DNA from: an uncultured Fluviicola sp.
GTDB lineage: Bacteria > Bacteroidota > Bacteroidia > Flavobacteriales_D > Crocinitomicaceae
NCBI GenBank assembly: GCA_913009205.1
Contig: CAJVYC010000022.1
Span: 1-41,882 of the forward strand
Reading direction: 5' to 3'
Length of the DNA stretch: 41,882 nucleotides
The notes under the pieces were generated by a model. It did no database searches, was not told where the DNA came from, and worked only from the letters and a program-made list of their open reading frames with translations. Positions 9,903-18,787 of this stretch are shown here, piece after piece. Positions within the stretch are counted from its first letter, which is position 1. Each line of letters opens with the position of its first letter. Made by a program: the position numbers and the translations under genes.

Positions 9903-10799
9903 TTAATTACTCCAATTATCGTTCATTCCAAATTGAATAAATGGTTTTGCCGGACGAACTTGATCTGTATCAAAAACAAGGTTTCCGTCTTTGTCTTGTC
10001 TAGGGTAGTGCGGTGCTGATCTTCCAACGAATCTGCCTGAATCATGAATGAGTCTGTTTTGGACTATGTGCCGGGCCTGCTCGCTGTCAAATCCAAGTCT
10101 TAAAGAAACATCTTGGCCGTAAGGTAAATTGTAGATGGCACTTCCATAAACGTTGCCATGGGTGGTTTTTCCAAACGGATTTTTCGTAATGTCTTTGAAT
10201 CCAGCTGGGACTCCTTCAAGTGGTGTTCTTTGCCATTCTGATTGTTGTGAATCTCCAGTCCAAAGGTTAATTCCTGATCCAAATTTAAAATCATTGTATA
10301 AATAGGAAACGTAAAAATGCCCGGTTCTGAAGCGGTCCATTGCCCGTCCTCCAAAAACATCATTCTCGTGGTAGATTGAAACGTCTTTTATATGAAATCC
10401 AAAGCCACCCGAAGTTTGGGATGTTCCCTTGTTGTCAAAATAAAGAAGGTAATTAAATCCAATTCCGTAGTCATAAGCCGTTTGATGACTCAGTCCGTCC
10501 AATTGAAAATCAACTTTACTGGTTCTTTTTCCAGCCAACAAAACCAACCCAAGTGCATTCCTGTTTTCCCAAAAATACTTTCTTCCGCCATAACTGGAAT
10601 GATGTAAATAGAATGTTGAGCCCGCATTGACTTGAATGAAGTAATCCGTATAATACCCTTTGATATTGATTCCTATAGAGTTAACATGTGATCCAAAATT
10701 GACTATCAATCCGACTGTTCCGCCAACGTGATCTTTGAAATACGTTTGGCCGACCGAAAGAAACGGGAACACTAAAAAGAAGAGCAAGGTGAAACGCAT
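9903..10799 (-). CDS. Secreted beta-rich protein, possibly of the 'polymorphic toxin type 23' family
   Basis: 298 aa with a signal peptide (about 1-17, ending SVGQ). The mature part is Gly/aromatic-rich with alternating strands, reminiscent of an outer-membrane barrel: GFNYLLYFDNKGTSQTSGG, then DVSIYHENDVFGG, RAMDRFRTGHFYVSY and FGSGINLWTGDS. This set of motifs resembles, from memory, standalone Bacteroidota proteins annotated with the type 23 polymorphic-toxin domain (Ntox23). No toxin-delivery domain or immunity gene is visible, and a housekeeping envelope role is equally likely. A near-match to the minus-7 box (CATCTTTG) lies 4 nt before the ATG. Divergent from the LytS-type kinase. The function is not established. 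Confidence 0.5.
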   Translation of the reverse strand: MRFTLLFFLVFPFLSVGQTYFKDHVGGTVGLIVNFGSHVNSIGINIKGYYTDYFIQVNAGSTFYLHHSSYGGRKYFWENRNALGLVLLAGKRTSKVDFQLDGLSHQTAYDYGIGFNYLLYFDNKGTSQTSGGFGFHIKDVSIYHENDVFGGRAMDRFRTGHFYVSYLYNDFKFGSGINLWTGDSQQSEWQRTPLEGVPAGFKDITKNPFGKTTHGNVYGSAIYNLPYGQDVSLRLGFDSEQARHIVQNRLIHDSGRFVGRSAPHYPRQDKDGNLVFDTDQVRPAKPFIQFGMNDNWSN

Positions 10800-10830
10800 G
10801 TCGCAAAGATGTCAAAAAACATTCCAAGTT

Positions 10831-10860
10831 GATATTATTCCATGTAGCATTGATAATATC
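10831..10860. repeat. Short AT-rich inverted repeat between divergent genes
   Basis: GATATTAT (10831-10838) and ATAATATC (10853-10860) are perfect inverted arms with a 14-bp spacer, upstream of both the secreted protein (minus) and the LytS-type kinase (plus). The arms are short and AT-rich, so chance is possible. Confidence 0.35.
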
Positions 10861-10899
10861 CTATTATCCTAAAGAAGGTAATTAACCACTCAATAATTA

Positions 10900-10907
10900 T
10901 AGATTTG
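10900..10907 (+). promoter_or_regulatory. Predicted minus-7 box of the LytS-LytR operon
   Basis: TAGATTTG matches TAnnTTTG and ends 4 nt before the GTG used as start. If active, the transcript would start at or inside the first codons, implying a leaderless mRNA or a start slightly further downstream. Confidence 0.45.
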
Positions 10908-10911
10908 CAGT

Positions 10912-11955
10912 GTGTTAACTGCAAAGAAATTTTATTGGCCTGCGCAACTCTTCGGATGGACAGCTTATTGTTCTTTGCTTACTTTATCTGTATATACAAA
11001 TAGCCCAGAGAAAGTTACGTCATTGTTCATCATGAATATTCTATCATTGATTCTGTCTGGAATATTGATCACACATATCCAAAGAGTCATTATTATTAAA
11101 ATGGGCTGGCTTGAATTGCGTCTTCCGCGTTTACTGCCAAGATTGATTTTTTCATCCTTTGTTTCCTCAATTTTTATTGCAGGAATTGATGTAGGCACAG
11201 ATTATTTATCTGGATTTATTGGTGGGGAAGATCCTAAGAATGAAATATCAGCAATTATCGTAACAATATTTGCCGTACTCGTTTTGGTGCTGTTTTGGAA
11301 TGCTATATATTTTACATATCACTTCTTCCAGAAATCCAGAAAACAGGAAATTTCAAATTTAGAACTTGCGGCAAGTAATAAGGAAAGTGAATTGAAGAAT
11401 TTGAGATCGCAATTGAATCCACACTTCTTATTTAATTCATTGAACAGTATTCGTGCATTGATTGATATTGAACCAAGGAAGGCGAAAATATCAATTACGA
11501 CCCTCTCCAATTTACTTCGACAATCCTTAATTTTAGGAAAAGAGAATTTGGTCAAACTCGAAAGCGAACTTTCGATTGCAAAAAGTTATTTAGATCTTGA
11601 AAAAATTCGATTTGAAGAGCGATTAGATGTGGATTGGGAGATTGATGAGGAATTGGAAAATTTTGAAATTCCGCCTTTCGCAATGCAAATGATGGTTGAA
11701 AATGCTATTAAACATGGGATTTCCAATTTGAGAGAAGGAGGCGTTGTCAAAATTAGAGCTTACAGAGAATCCAATACTGTTTTCTTGGAAGTTGTAAATT
11801 CGGGCGATTTAAAGGATGTGGTTGATTTAGGTGTTGGTATTCAGAATATTAAACAACGATTGGCATTACAATATGGTGACGCAGCTTCATTCAGTATAAA
11901 AGAAGTTGACGGTTATGTTTACGCAAAAATGAGCTTTAAAAATGAAGTTATTTAA
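10912..11955 (+). CDS. LytS/YehU-type membrane sensor histidine kinase
   Basis: 347 aa from a GTG start. No in-frame ATG exists until inside the membrane region, and AKKFYWPAQLFGWTAYC is the usual start of this family. Four membrane helices (about 10-28, 38-56, 80-100, 118-138) are followed by a short coiled coil (LELAASNKESELKNLRSQLNP). The His_kinase domain has the phospho-acceptor His171 in LNPHFLFNSLNSIRALI, and an ATPase domain follows (QMMVENAIKHGISN N-box, GVGIQNIKQRL G-box). It autophosphorylates and passes phosphate to the LytR-type regulator encoded next, whose ATG overlaps this gene by 14 bp. The stimulus is unknown. Confidence 0.93.
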   Translation: MLTAKKFYWPAQLFGWTAYCSLLTLSVYTNSPEKVTSLFIMNILSLILSGILITHIQRVIIIKMGWLELRLPRLLPRLIFSSFVSSIFIAGIDVGTDYLSGFIGGEDPKNEISAIIVTIFAVLVLVLFWNAIYFTYHFFQKSRKQEISNLELAASNKESELKNLRSQLNPHFLFNSLNSIRALIDIEPRKAKISITTLSNLLRQSLILGKENLVKLESELSIAKSYLDLEKIRFEERLDVDWEIDEELENFEIPPFAMQMMVENAIKHGISNLREGGVVKIRAYRESNTVFLEVVNSGDLKDVVDLGVGIQNIKQRLALQYGDAASFSIKEVDGYVYAKMSFKNEVI

Positions 11956-12712
11956 AACTGTTATAATTGATGATGAGCGATTGGCTAGAGAGGAATTGAA
12001 GTCTATCTTAAGCGAGTATCCTGAAGTTGAGATTATTGCTGAAGCCAAAAATGGTGATGAAGGAATTGAAATCATTGAAAGCATGAAACCGGATTTGGTT
12101 TTCCTTGATGTGAATATGCCAGGGATGACTGGTTTTGAAATGCTTAAAAAATTAGAGGAAATTCCTTATGTTATTTTTGTGACGGCCTACGATGAATATG
12201 CCCTGAAAGCTTTTGAGGTAAGGGCTCTCGATTATATTCTGAAGCCAATTGACCCAGAAAGGCTTGGTGAGTCTATGGATAAATTGAAAATAGAAGACGA
12301 TCACGAATTTGAATCGTCGACTTCATCGAAAATAGCTCGGAAAGAACGCCAGTTAACCGTTAAGGATAGGGTGTTTATTAAGGACGGGGAAAAGTGTTAT
12401 TTCGTTCAATTGTCTGAAGTTCGAATGTTGGAATCTGATGGGAATTATGTAAAAGTCTACTTTGGAAAGAACCGACCATTGATTTTAAGATCGTTGAATA
12501 GCTTCGAAGAACGTCTGGATCCGGAGCATTTCTTTAGAGCCAATCGAAAGTTCATCATTAATTTAGATTGGATCAAAAACATTGAAAATTGGTTCAATGG
12601 CGGATTACAAATAGAACTGAAAGGAGAACAAGAAGGAGTCATAAAAGGAGGGGAGAAGGTCGATATTTCCCGCCGTCAAGCGATTCGCTTCAAAGAAATG
12701 CTTTCGTTGTAA
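11942..12712 (+). CDS. LytTR-type response regulator
   Basis: 256 aa. The REC domain occupies residues 1-120: acidic pair DDE near residue 10, phospho-acceptor Asp56 in FLDVNMPGM, Thr in FVTAYDEYA and Lys in YILKPID. After a linker, the LytTR DNA-binding domain spans about 145-256 (VKDRVFIKDGEKCYF, EVRMLESDGNYVKVYFG, FFRANRKFIINLDWIK, VDISRRQAIRFKEML). LytTR proteins bind direct repeats near target promoters. It is translationally coupled to the LytS-type kinase through a 14-bp overlap. It ends 11 bp before the convergent CvfB-type gene, with no terminator visible. Confidence 0.95.
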   Translation: MKLFKTVIIDDERLAREELKSILSEYPEVEIIAEAKNGDEGIEIIESMKPDLVFLDVNMPGMTGFEMLKKLEEIPYVIFVTAYDEYALKAFEVRALDYILKPIDPERLGESMDKLKIEDDHEFESSTSSKIARKERQLTVKDRVFIKDGEKCYFVQLSEVRMLESDGNYVKVYFGKNRPLILRSLNSFEERLDPEHFFRANRKFIINLDWIKNIENWFNGGLQIELKGEQEGVIKGGEKVDISRRQAIRFKEMLSL

Positions 12713-12723
12713 GTGGGCTACTT

Positions 12724-13563
12724 CTAATCTTTATCGTTTTCAATTAAATAAACACCTGATTCTTCAAGTTTTACTAATCTCAATCTGTAAAGGTTCCCAA
12801 TTGCTTGCTTGAATGTTTTTTTGCTCATACCAACAGCTTCACGAATTTCATCTGGTGCACTTTTATCAGTCAACGGAATGTATTTCTTTGCCCTAAGAAT
12901 TTCCATCAATTCTCCTGCTGAACCCGCAATTTTATCTCTAGCTGTTAAGTCCAAGCGCACATCAAGTTTACCATCCTCTCGAACTTTCACAACATAACCT
13001 TTGGTATGCTCACCTCGTTTTAAATTTCTTGAAATATCGTTTTTGAAAATTAAACCGGAGTAAATACCTTCAACAATAACCTTGACACCTAAATCTGTCG
13101 TATCACAAATCATAATATCTACAAACTCTTCAGGGTCATAGTTTTCTTGGCATTCGTCAAGAAACTTATTGACTTTGGCAGAGCCATACAAACGATCTGT
13201 CGATTCGTCTAGATCCAAATAAATTAAATAATAGCGTTCTTCTTCGAACTTCAAGTTTTGTTCTTTGAAAGGAACCATCAGGTCTTTTTCAAGTCCCCAA
13301 TCCACGAAAGCACCATAAAAATTGACCTCTTTAACTTTCAAGTAGGCAAATTTGTGCATTTCAATATATGGACGTTCAGTTGTAGCGACTGCGCGATCCT
13401 CAGAATCTCTGTAGACAAAGACTTTGACAAAATCGTCAATTTCTAAGCCTTCTGTTAAATATTTATTTGGTAAAAGGACATCGTTGTCATTTTCGTCAGC
13501 AAGATAAGCTCCAACGGATGTGAACCGCAGTATTTTTAGCTCGTTAATCTCTCCTATGTTCAT
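12724..13563 (-). CDS. CvfB/YitL-type S1 RNA-binding protein
   Basis: 279 aa. It matches the CvfB layout of three S1-like barrels plus a C-terminal winged helix: GEINELKILRFTSVGAYLAD (S1-a), then FAYLKVKEVNFYGAFVDWGLEKDLMVPF (S1-b), then GVKVIVEGIYSGLIFKNDI with KGYVVKVREDGKLDVRL (S1-c). The C-terminus APDEIREAVGMSKKTFKQAIGNLYR is the winged helix. It is probably cytoplasmic and nucleic-acid binding; CvfB influences expression of surface or virulence factors in staphylococci, and the role in Bacteroidota is not known. It starts 6 bp after the universal stress protein stop, so the two are likely one operon. Confidence 0.88.
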   Translation of the reverse strand: MNIGEINELKILRFTSVGAYLADENDNDVLLPNKYLTEGLEIDDFVKVFVYRDSEDRAVATTERPYIEMHKFAYLKVKEVNFYGAFVDWGLEKDLMVPFKEQNLKFEEERYYLIYLDLDESTDRLYGSAKVNKFLDECQENYDPEEFVDIMICDTTDLGVKVIVEGIYSGLIFKNDISRNLKRGEHTKGYVVKVREDGKLDVRLDLTARDKIAGSAGELMEILRAKKYIPLTDKSAPDEIREAVGMSKKTFKQAIGNLYRLRLVKLEESGVYLIENDKD

Positions 13564-13569
13564 TTATTA

Positions 13570-14373
13570 TCAGAAATAAAGCGATGATGCTAATTTAGAA
13601 TTTACGATCAAAAACGGTAACGCTTCTTTGTTCATCATCAAGTTTGGTGCAAAGCTATCAAATTGTGGGAGAAGACTCTCAGTATGATAAGCAATTGCTA
13701 TCATTCCACCGTCATTATTTTTCACATGCTCGATAATTCGCTTTCCGTAATTGCCTTTTTTAACCATATGCACTTCAGCTTCGTTCTTGCGTTCCTCGTA
13801 AGAATCTTTTACAATTGAAATTCGATTTACAATTCGTTGATTTAGGATTTGATCCGATTGCTTTTCTGCCAATACGTGAACTTTTGCTTTTAGCATGTGT
13901 GCCATATCACCAGCAATATGGATGATTTGCATGCTTTCCTTTGTTAAATCTATCGGTACAATAACGTTCTTGATTTCTTCAACTTTCGTCTCCTTCTGAA
14001 CAATCAAGAAAGGGCACTCCGCACTTGTCACAACTTTCATTGCATAACTACCTGTTAAGCTTTGTAATCCACGTTTACCGTGTGTTCCCATGATTATTAA
14101 TTGTGCGTGTTTTTCTTTGGCAATCTTTCCAATATCAGTAAAAATATTACCTACATGAGTAAGGGTAGTAATATCAACTCCAATTGGTGCTTTGATCGTT
14201 TCTTTGAGGTCATCCAGCTTTTTCTTCATAACTATCCCCTCCGTTTTGTCCGGAGCCAAATGAAGAAGTAAAATTTCTGTATCAACATGCTTCCCTAAAA
14301 AAAGTGCATATTCTAAGGCTTTTTGGCTTACTGGAGTAAAATCGTAGGGTACGATATAAAGGTTCTTGCTCAT
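13570..14373 (-). CDS. Tandem universal stress protein (UspA family)
   Basis: The ATG at 14373 gives 267 aa beginning MSKNLYIVPYDFTPVSQKAL, the normal Usp start. A longer frame to 14481 adds 36 residues with no Usp similarity and is rejected. Two Usp domains are present. The first contains the ATP-binding pattern GTHGKRGLQSLTGSYA. The second starts NVIVPIDLTKESMQ and ends in a degenerate ATP motif (GMIAIAYHTESLLPQF), so only the first domain is likely to bind nucleotide. It is first gene of a probable two-gene operon with the CvfB-type gene. Usp proteins act in stress survival; the specific stress is not indicated. Confidence 0.9.
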   Translation of the reverse strand: MSKNLYIVPYDFTPVSQKALEYALFLGKHVDTEILLLHLAPDKTEGIVMKKKLDDLKETIKAPIGVDITTLTHVGNIFTDIGKIAKEKHAQLIIMGTHGKRGLQSLTGSYAMKVVTSAECPFLIVQKETKVEEIKNVIVPIDLTKESMQIIHIAGDMAHMLKAKVHVLAEKQSDQILNQRIVNRISIVKDSYEERKNEAEVHMVKKGNYGKRIIEHVKNNDGGMIAIAYHTESLLPQFDSFAPNLMMNKEALPFLIVNSKLASSLYF

Positions 14374-14525
14374 GATTCCGATGATTTGCTTATAAAGTAA
14401 TTTTGAAAATACAAAATATTTAACCACCGAAAGAACAAAATGATTAAACCGTAGGTATATTTTAATATTTAATTGAAACAAGTTACTATTTCGTTGTCAA
14501 CAATTTAGACTTTCATAGAATGGGC

Positions 14526-15650
14526 CTAGCTCTTTCTATTTCGCCTCCGATTTTCTCGTTTCAATTTGCGCGCAGCTTTCTTGCTTTTGTCAAATGAAGA
14601 TAAGGCGTTTGGGTCACGTTTGTCGCGTTTGTTAATTCGAGAATCGAGCTCATTTGGCTGCTTAATTGTTTTTTTGGATTCAATCTCTTGCTCTTCTGGA
14701 GTAACTGCAACATGAGCAGTACCGCCTCCTGGCGCGTTTACATCATCAGGCGTTAACCATTCGCTTTCAATTTCACGTCTTTCGAGTTCACCCGTTTCGT
14801 TGTTTAGAACTACAACCGATTGATCTTCACCTTCAGTCCTGTTAACACCAATAACATCTTCTTTGAGAACCCATTTGTTGTCCTCGTATGTAAATGAATC
14901 ATATGACAAATCAGGAACGTAATAAGATCTGAAACCTTTTAAAGAAGGGGATTCAGGAGATAGGTGGTCCATCATTATACGAGAACGATTGTCTTCATAA
15001 TTAATGTACATATTTACTTTTTTCGAGTGCTCATAGAAAACTCTGTATTGCGTTGTCTTTCTAATTTTAAACACTGGACTCCCCAATTTGACATTTGAAC
15101 CAGAAAAATACATCACATCCAACAACTTCACTTGGCTTAAAGAAGAATTGTGATCCCAGCCAATCAAAGTATACATTGTGCGCGAACCTTTTTGAATGGG
15201 TATGATCTTGTAATAAAGAGCGCCATACCAATTGTCTTGAGTAACCATTTCTGTTGGTTGAGATGGCATTCCGAAGGATATATCTTTCAACTCAGTATGT
15301 AAATACTTTTTCTTATTGAACCGGAGAACATAACAATAGTATTCGTGACTCAAATCATCGAGCTCAATATTCCAGTTGACTATTCGAACTAAATTGTCTG
15401 GACTGTCAATAACGCCAACTGTTTGAAGCTTCGTGAATTTGTAGTCGAAAGCACCTTGGATTTCCACAAATGATTCGAGTTCGGCCTTGAAGTCGCGGTT
15501 TCGCTCTTTCCTTTCGTCGTTGTTTTTAGCATCACGAAGATTCGTCAATAAACTGTCGAGTCTATCTTCTCTTTCTTCTAGGTTTCCACCTGTTTGTGAT
15601 GCTGCAGTAAAACTGAGTAAAACGATCGATATGGAACTTAATAACTTCAT
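14526..15650 (-). CDS. Conserved-looking secreted protein of unknown function
   Basis: 374 aa. The signal peptide (about 1-18) ends at TAASQ. A charged helical segment follows (about 20-60), then a beta-rich central part with WNIELDDLSHEYYCYVLRFNKKK, YYKIIPI and YTLIGWDHNSSLSQVKLLDVMYF. The C-terminal 60 residues are extremely basic (SFDKSKKAARKLKRENRRRNRKS). I recognise no named family. The composition is that of a periplasmic or surface protein of Bacteroidota, with no T9SS CTD. The basic tail is unusual for an exported protein and might bind nucleic acid, LPS or peptidoglycan; that is speculation. It is monocistronic, 152 bp upstream of the universal stress protein gene. Confidence 0.7.
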   Translation of the reverse strand: MKLLSSISIVLLSFTAASQTGGNLEEREDRLDSLLTNLRDAKNNDERKERNRDFKAELESFVEIQGAFDYKFTKLQTVGVIDSPDNLVRIVNWNIELDDLSHEYYCYVLRFNKKKYLHTELKDISFGMPSQPTEMVTQDNWYGALYYKIIPIQKGSRTMYTLIGWDHNSSLSQVKLLDVMYFSGSNVKLGSPVFKIRKTTQYRVFYEHSKKVNMYINYEDNRSRIMMDHLSPESPSLKGFRSYYVPDLSYDSFTYEDNKWVLKEDVIGVNRTEGEDQSVVVLNNETGELERREIESEWLTPDDVNAPGGGTAHVAVTPEEQEIESKKTIKQPNELDSRINKRDKRDPNALSSFDKSKKAARKLKRENRRRNRKS

Positions 15651-15797
15651 ACTGCTTGTAACGAATATATAACTAATTTGTTACGAGGTTTAGCCCCTTA
15701 TATATGTTAACTCGAACTAATTAACGTTTAAATAATAAAAAATTATGCCAGAATTAATAAGCTGTAATTGATTTTAACATCTTTGGAAATGAGAGGT

Positions 15798-16445
15798 TTA
15801 TAAACCTTTTAATTTGGAAATCGTCTCAGAAGGATTGCTAGATCTAAAAACAAAACTACCCGCAACAAGCGCCGAAGCTCCTGCATCAACAAGTTGTTTT
15901 CCAGTCTCTAAATTAACACCTCCATCGACTTCAATGATTGCTTTACTTCCTGTTTGCTCAATTAACAATTTCGTCTGAGCTACTTTGTTGATTGCATTTT
16001 GAATGAACTTTTGCCCACCAAAACCAGGGTTTACTGACATTATTAAAACCAAGTCTAAATCTTCAATTACATTGTTCAAAACCTCTACGTTTGTGTGAGG
16101 ATTCAATGCAACACCTGCTTTCATTCCATGTGATTTTATCAATTGAATGGTTCTGTGCAAGTGGGTACAAGCCTCATAATGAACCGTCAAAATATCAGCG
16201 CCAGCATTTGCAAATTCCTCCACATATTGATCAGGATTTACGATCATTAAGTGAACGTCAATCGTTTTCGTTGCGTGCTTAGTGATGGCCTTTAAAACTG
16301 GAAATCCGAAAGAAATATTTGGAACAAAAACACCATCCATTACATCGATATGAAACCAATCTGCTTCCGATTGATTGATCATTTCGATATCTCTCTGAAC
16401 GTTTGCGAAATCGCATGATAAAACTGAAGGTGAAATTATCGGCAT
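15798..16445 (-). CDS. rpe: Ribulose-phosphate 3-epimerase
   Basis: 215 aa TIM-barrel enzyme of normal length. It starts MPIISPSVLSCDFANVQRDIE. Family signatures include WFHIDVMDGVFVPNISFG (metal-binding His and catalytic Asp), DVHLMIVNPDQYVEEFANAGAD, MSVNPGFGGQKFI, and EVDGGVNLETGKQLVDAGA (second catalytic Asp). It interconverts ribulose-5-phosphate and xylulose-5-phosphate in the pentose phosphate pathway. It begins 36 bp after the L,D-transpeptidase stop and is probably co-transcribed with it; no functional link is obvious. Confidence 0.97.
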   Translation of the reverse strand: MPIISPSVLSCDFANVQRDIEMINQSEADWFHIDVMDGVFVPNISFGFPVLKAITKHATKTIDVHLMIVNPDQYVEEFANAGADILTVHYEACTHLHRTIQLIKSHGMKAGVALNPHTNVEVLNNVIEDLDLVLIMSVNPGFGGQKFIQNAINKVAQTKLLIEQTGSKAIIEVDGGVNLETGKQLVDAGASALVAGSFVFRSSNPSETISKLKGL

Positions 16446-16481
16446 ATTTTTTTTTGAACAAATCTACCGATTTTTTGTGTT

Positions 16482-18062
16482 TTACTCACGCATTATTCTA
16501 AGGTATTCTTCATCTCTTCCGTAGATGTCTATGTAGGTTACCATTCGTTCATCGACACGGGCAACAGTTACATAGTCAATGTAAATAGGAACTCTTTCAA
16601 GCAATCCAACTTCAATGTTCGTAGAACGCTCTAGTAGACTGTCTAACGTGTCCGAAATCACATCATTCCTTCTGTATGGAATCGAATCAAAATCGAGAAT
16701 TGCTTTGGCTAAAGCAATAGGGTTTTGAGTCCTCATGCATCCATGGGAATAGGCTCTTACATCTGCTCCAAACAAACCTTTGCTGGGCGTGTCATGGAAG
16801 TAAACACTGTGTTCGTTGTAGAAGTCAAATTTGATAACTCCAAGGCTATTTCTCGGGCCAGGTTGCTGCTGAATTCGATATGGAAATGCATTTTGTCGAA
16901 TCGATTTCCAGTCAACCGTTAACGGATCAACTTCTTCGCCTTTTTTTAACAGTTTATAATCATGCAATGCCAAATATCCTGAATCTCGCTTAAGAGCGGG
17001 AAGGATTTCCTTACTGGAAATAGAGTAGGGCACGTTCCAATAAGGGTAAACGACAATCTTTCTAAGATTAGACTCCAATTCAGGCGTCTGATTCACGAAT
17101 TTTCCAACGACGATGTTGTGATCGCTTTGAACGATATCGTTAACCACAAACCGAAGTTTGTATTCTGGAATATTGATTCGAATGTATTTCTCAGGATATT
17201 TGCGTTGAGATCGGATTTTGTCCAAAGCTAAAATCGAACGTTCTACTTTGCGGACAGTGCTTTCGTTTAATGCTTGCGAAGTATATTTACCAATAACTCC
17301 ATCAGGCTTTAATCCATTGTGTTCTTGAAAGACTGTTAGTGCTTCTGTAACGCCTAAACTGTCCTCAACTCCAGCTTTCAAGTATCCTTTAGATACTAGT
17401 GCAATTTGAGCCTTTTTAATAGCCATTGTTGTATCGTACTTAATGGATCGAACATCAAAGGTCGATGTGTCCATTGGGTAAGTATCAGTAAATTCAATCA
17501 AGCCTTGACAAATAACCCTATAATTGACATCCATTGGACCATACTTCATAAATTGCAGGCGAATATCTGTCGAATCATCAAAAATAAAAAGTTGGTCCAA
17601 CTGTCCTGCCGAAGCAAAATTGACCTTCTTTTTCTTTTTTTCTTCATAATCTATGATCCCATTTTGCAAATCATTAATTGTTTGAGAAGCTGTTACAGTT
17701 AGCCACAATTCGTCTTGAATGAAATTTTCTGTCGCGCCGTATTTAATTCGGTTATGAGGAATTCCCAAAGCGAACGTATCTTGCAATGCTTTTTTTAGTT
17801 TTTCTCCTTCAACCGTTAATGCTGATATATCAATCCAACGAGGTTTGTAGCCTCTCTTTTTGTAATAACTCGATAAATAAGTCAACACTGATTTGTCAAG
17901 ACCCATGGATTTAAGATAGTCTGCAGAAAGTGCTTTTTTAATTTTTTCGTCTACTGGAATATTTTGAAACTCAAATGATTGAATTTTTTCTACTGATTTT
18001 TCGTGCTCAGAGCAGCCAGAAATAACCATTAGTAGTATACCAAGTGTGAGGAGTGATTTCAT
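16482..18062 (-). CDS. YcbB/LdtD-type L,D-transpeptidase lipoprotein
   Basis: 526 aa from the ATG at 18062. Two extra upstream codons would need a TTG that lies inside the predicted minus-7 box. A lipoprotein signal (MKSLLTLGILLMVISGC) is lipidated at Cys18. The N-terminal domain is followed by a peptidoglycan-binding segment (KKAQIALVSKGYL...VFQEHNGLKPDGVIGKYTSQALN). A YkuD catalytic domain follows with the active-site motif AYSHGCMR, nucleophile Cys442, and upstream His in VYFHDTPSKGLFG. The order scaffold, PG-binding, catalytic matches E. coli LdtD (YcbB). It forms 3-3 peptidoglycan cross-links or attaches proteins to the wall in the periplasm. It is first gene of a probable operon with rpe. 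Confidence 0.92.
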   Translation of the reverse strand: MKSLLTLGILLMVISGCSEHEKSVEKIQSFEFQNIPVDEKIKKALSADYLKSMGLDKSVLTYLSSYYKKRGYKPRWIDISALTVEGEKLKKALQDTFALGIPHNRIKYGATENFIQDELWLTVTASQTINDLQNGIIDYEEKKKKKVNFASAGQLDQLFIFDDSTDIRLQFMKYGPMDVNYRVICQGLIEFTDTYPMDTSTFDVRSIKYDTTMAIKKAQIALVSKGYLKAGVEDSLGVTEALTVFQEHNGLKPDGVIGKYTSQALNESTVRKVERSILALDKIRSQRKYPEKYIRINIPEYKLRFVVNDIVQSDHNIVVGKFVNQTPELESNLRKIVVYPYWNVPYSISSKEILPALKRDSGYLALHDYKLLKKGEEVDPLTVDWKSIRQNAFPYRIQQQPGPRNSLGVIKFDFYNEHSVYFHDTPSKGLFGADVRAYSHGCMRTQNPIALAKAILDFDSIPYRRNDVISDTLDSLLERSTNIEVGLLERVPIYIDYVTVARVDERMVTYIDIYGRDEEYLRIMRE

Positions 18063-18065
18063 AGT

Positions 18066-18073
18066 CAAATGTA
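18066..18073 (-). promoter_or_regulatory. Predicted minus-7 box of the L,D-transpeptidase promoter
   Basis: The minus strand reads TACATTTG, then ACT, then the ATG. The box ends 3 nt before the start codon, so a transcript starting about 4-7 nt downstream of the box would be leaderless. Confidence 0.5.
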
Positions 18074-18133
18074 TTCAGAATTCGTTAAAATCATTAACTT
18101 TCCGTAGAAATGTCATCATAAGATAAGGTTTAA

Positions 18134-18784
18134 ATGGAGTTTAATGTTCTAACTGTAATTATAATTATAACAATTATAGTTTCTATTAAAGGATTCAGTG
18201 ACGGTGAATTAAAGGGGAGGTTAATGTACATTCCCTACGACGTCAAACATTACAATAATTATATTCGTGTTTTTGGGCACATATTAATTCATGCGGATTA
18301 TGGTCATTTGGCCTTTAACATGTTCTCTCTTTACTTTTTGGGAGACATCTTTTTAAACGCGGAAGCATATACCTATGTTGGTATAACGGATTCACTAACT
18401 TCTGTATATGGATCAGTTAAGGGACAAGCGCATTTTTTAATTTTATATGTACTTGGAGGGCTTTTTGCAACCTTGATTCCTTATATTAGACACTATGATA
18501 ATATAAGCTATAAGTCTCTGGGGGCTTCTGGGGCAGTTTCTGCAGTCATTTTCGCAGCGATATTGTGGAACCCAACTGTCGATTTGAACCTTTTATTCAT
18601 CCCAATTGATATTCCAGCTTATGTTTTTGGACCGCTCTATTTGGCTTTTGAATTTTATCAAGACAAAAAAGGGAATACCGGTATAGCGCATGATGCTCAT
18701 ATTGGGGGAGCAATCTTCGGGATTGTTTATGTTTTAATTATTAATATTGATAAGGGGAAAGATTTCCTCGATATATTCATTTAA
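18134..18784 (+). CDS. Rhomboid family intramembrane serine protease
   Basis: 216 aa with six predicted membrane helices. Rhomboid hallmarks are GHILIHADYGHLAFNMFSLYFLG (conserved HxxxxH...N in helix 2), nucleophile Ser132 in LGASGAVSAVIF, and general base His189 in HDAHIGGAIFG. It cleaves transmembrane substrates within the inner membrane. Family regulators are diverse and the substrate is not predictable here. The start ATG is the first in frame. It lies 3 bp upstream of the aminotransferase, so both are very likely one operon. It is divergent from the L,D-transpeptidase with a 71-bp gap. Confidence 0.93.
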   Translation: MEFNVLTVIIIITIIVSIKGFSDGELKGRLMYIPYDVKHYNNYIRVFGHILIHADYGHLAFNMFSLYFLGDIFLNAEAYTYVGITDSLTSVYGSVKGQAHFLILYVLGGLFATLIPYIRHYDNISYKSLGASGAVSAVIFAAILWNPTVDLNLLFIPIDIPAYVFGPLYLAFEFYQDKKGNTGIAHDAHIGGAIFGIVYVLIINIDKGKDFLDIFI

Positions 18785-18787
18785 ACT

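Noticed and set aside
14374-14481. 36-codon N-terminal extension of the universal stress protein
   Set aside because: No Usp similarity, AT-rich codons, and the internal ATG at 14373 gives the standard family start.
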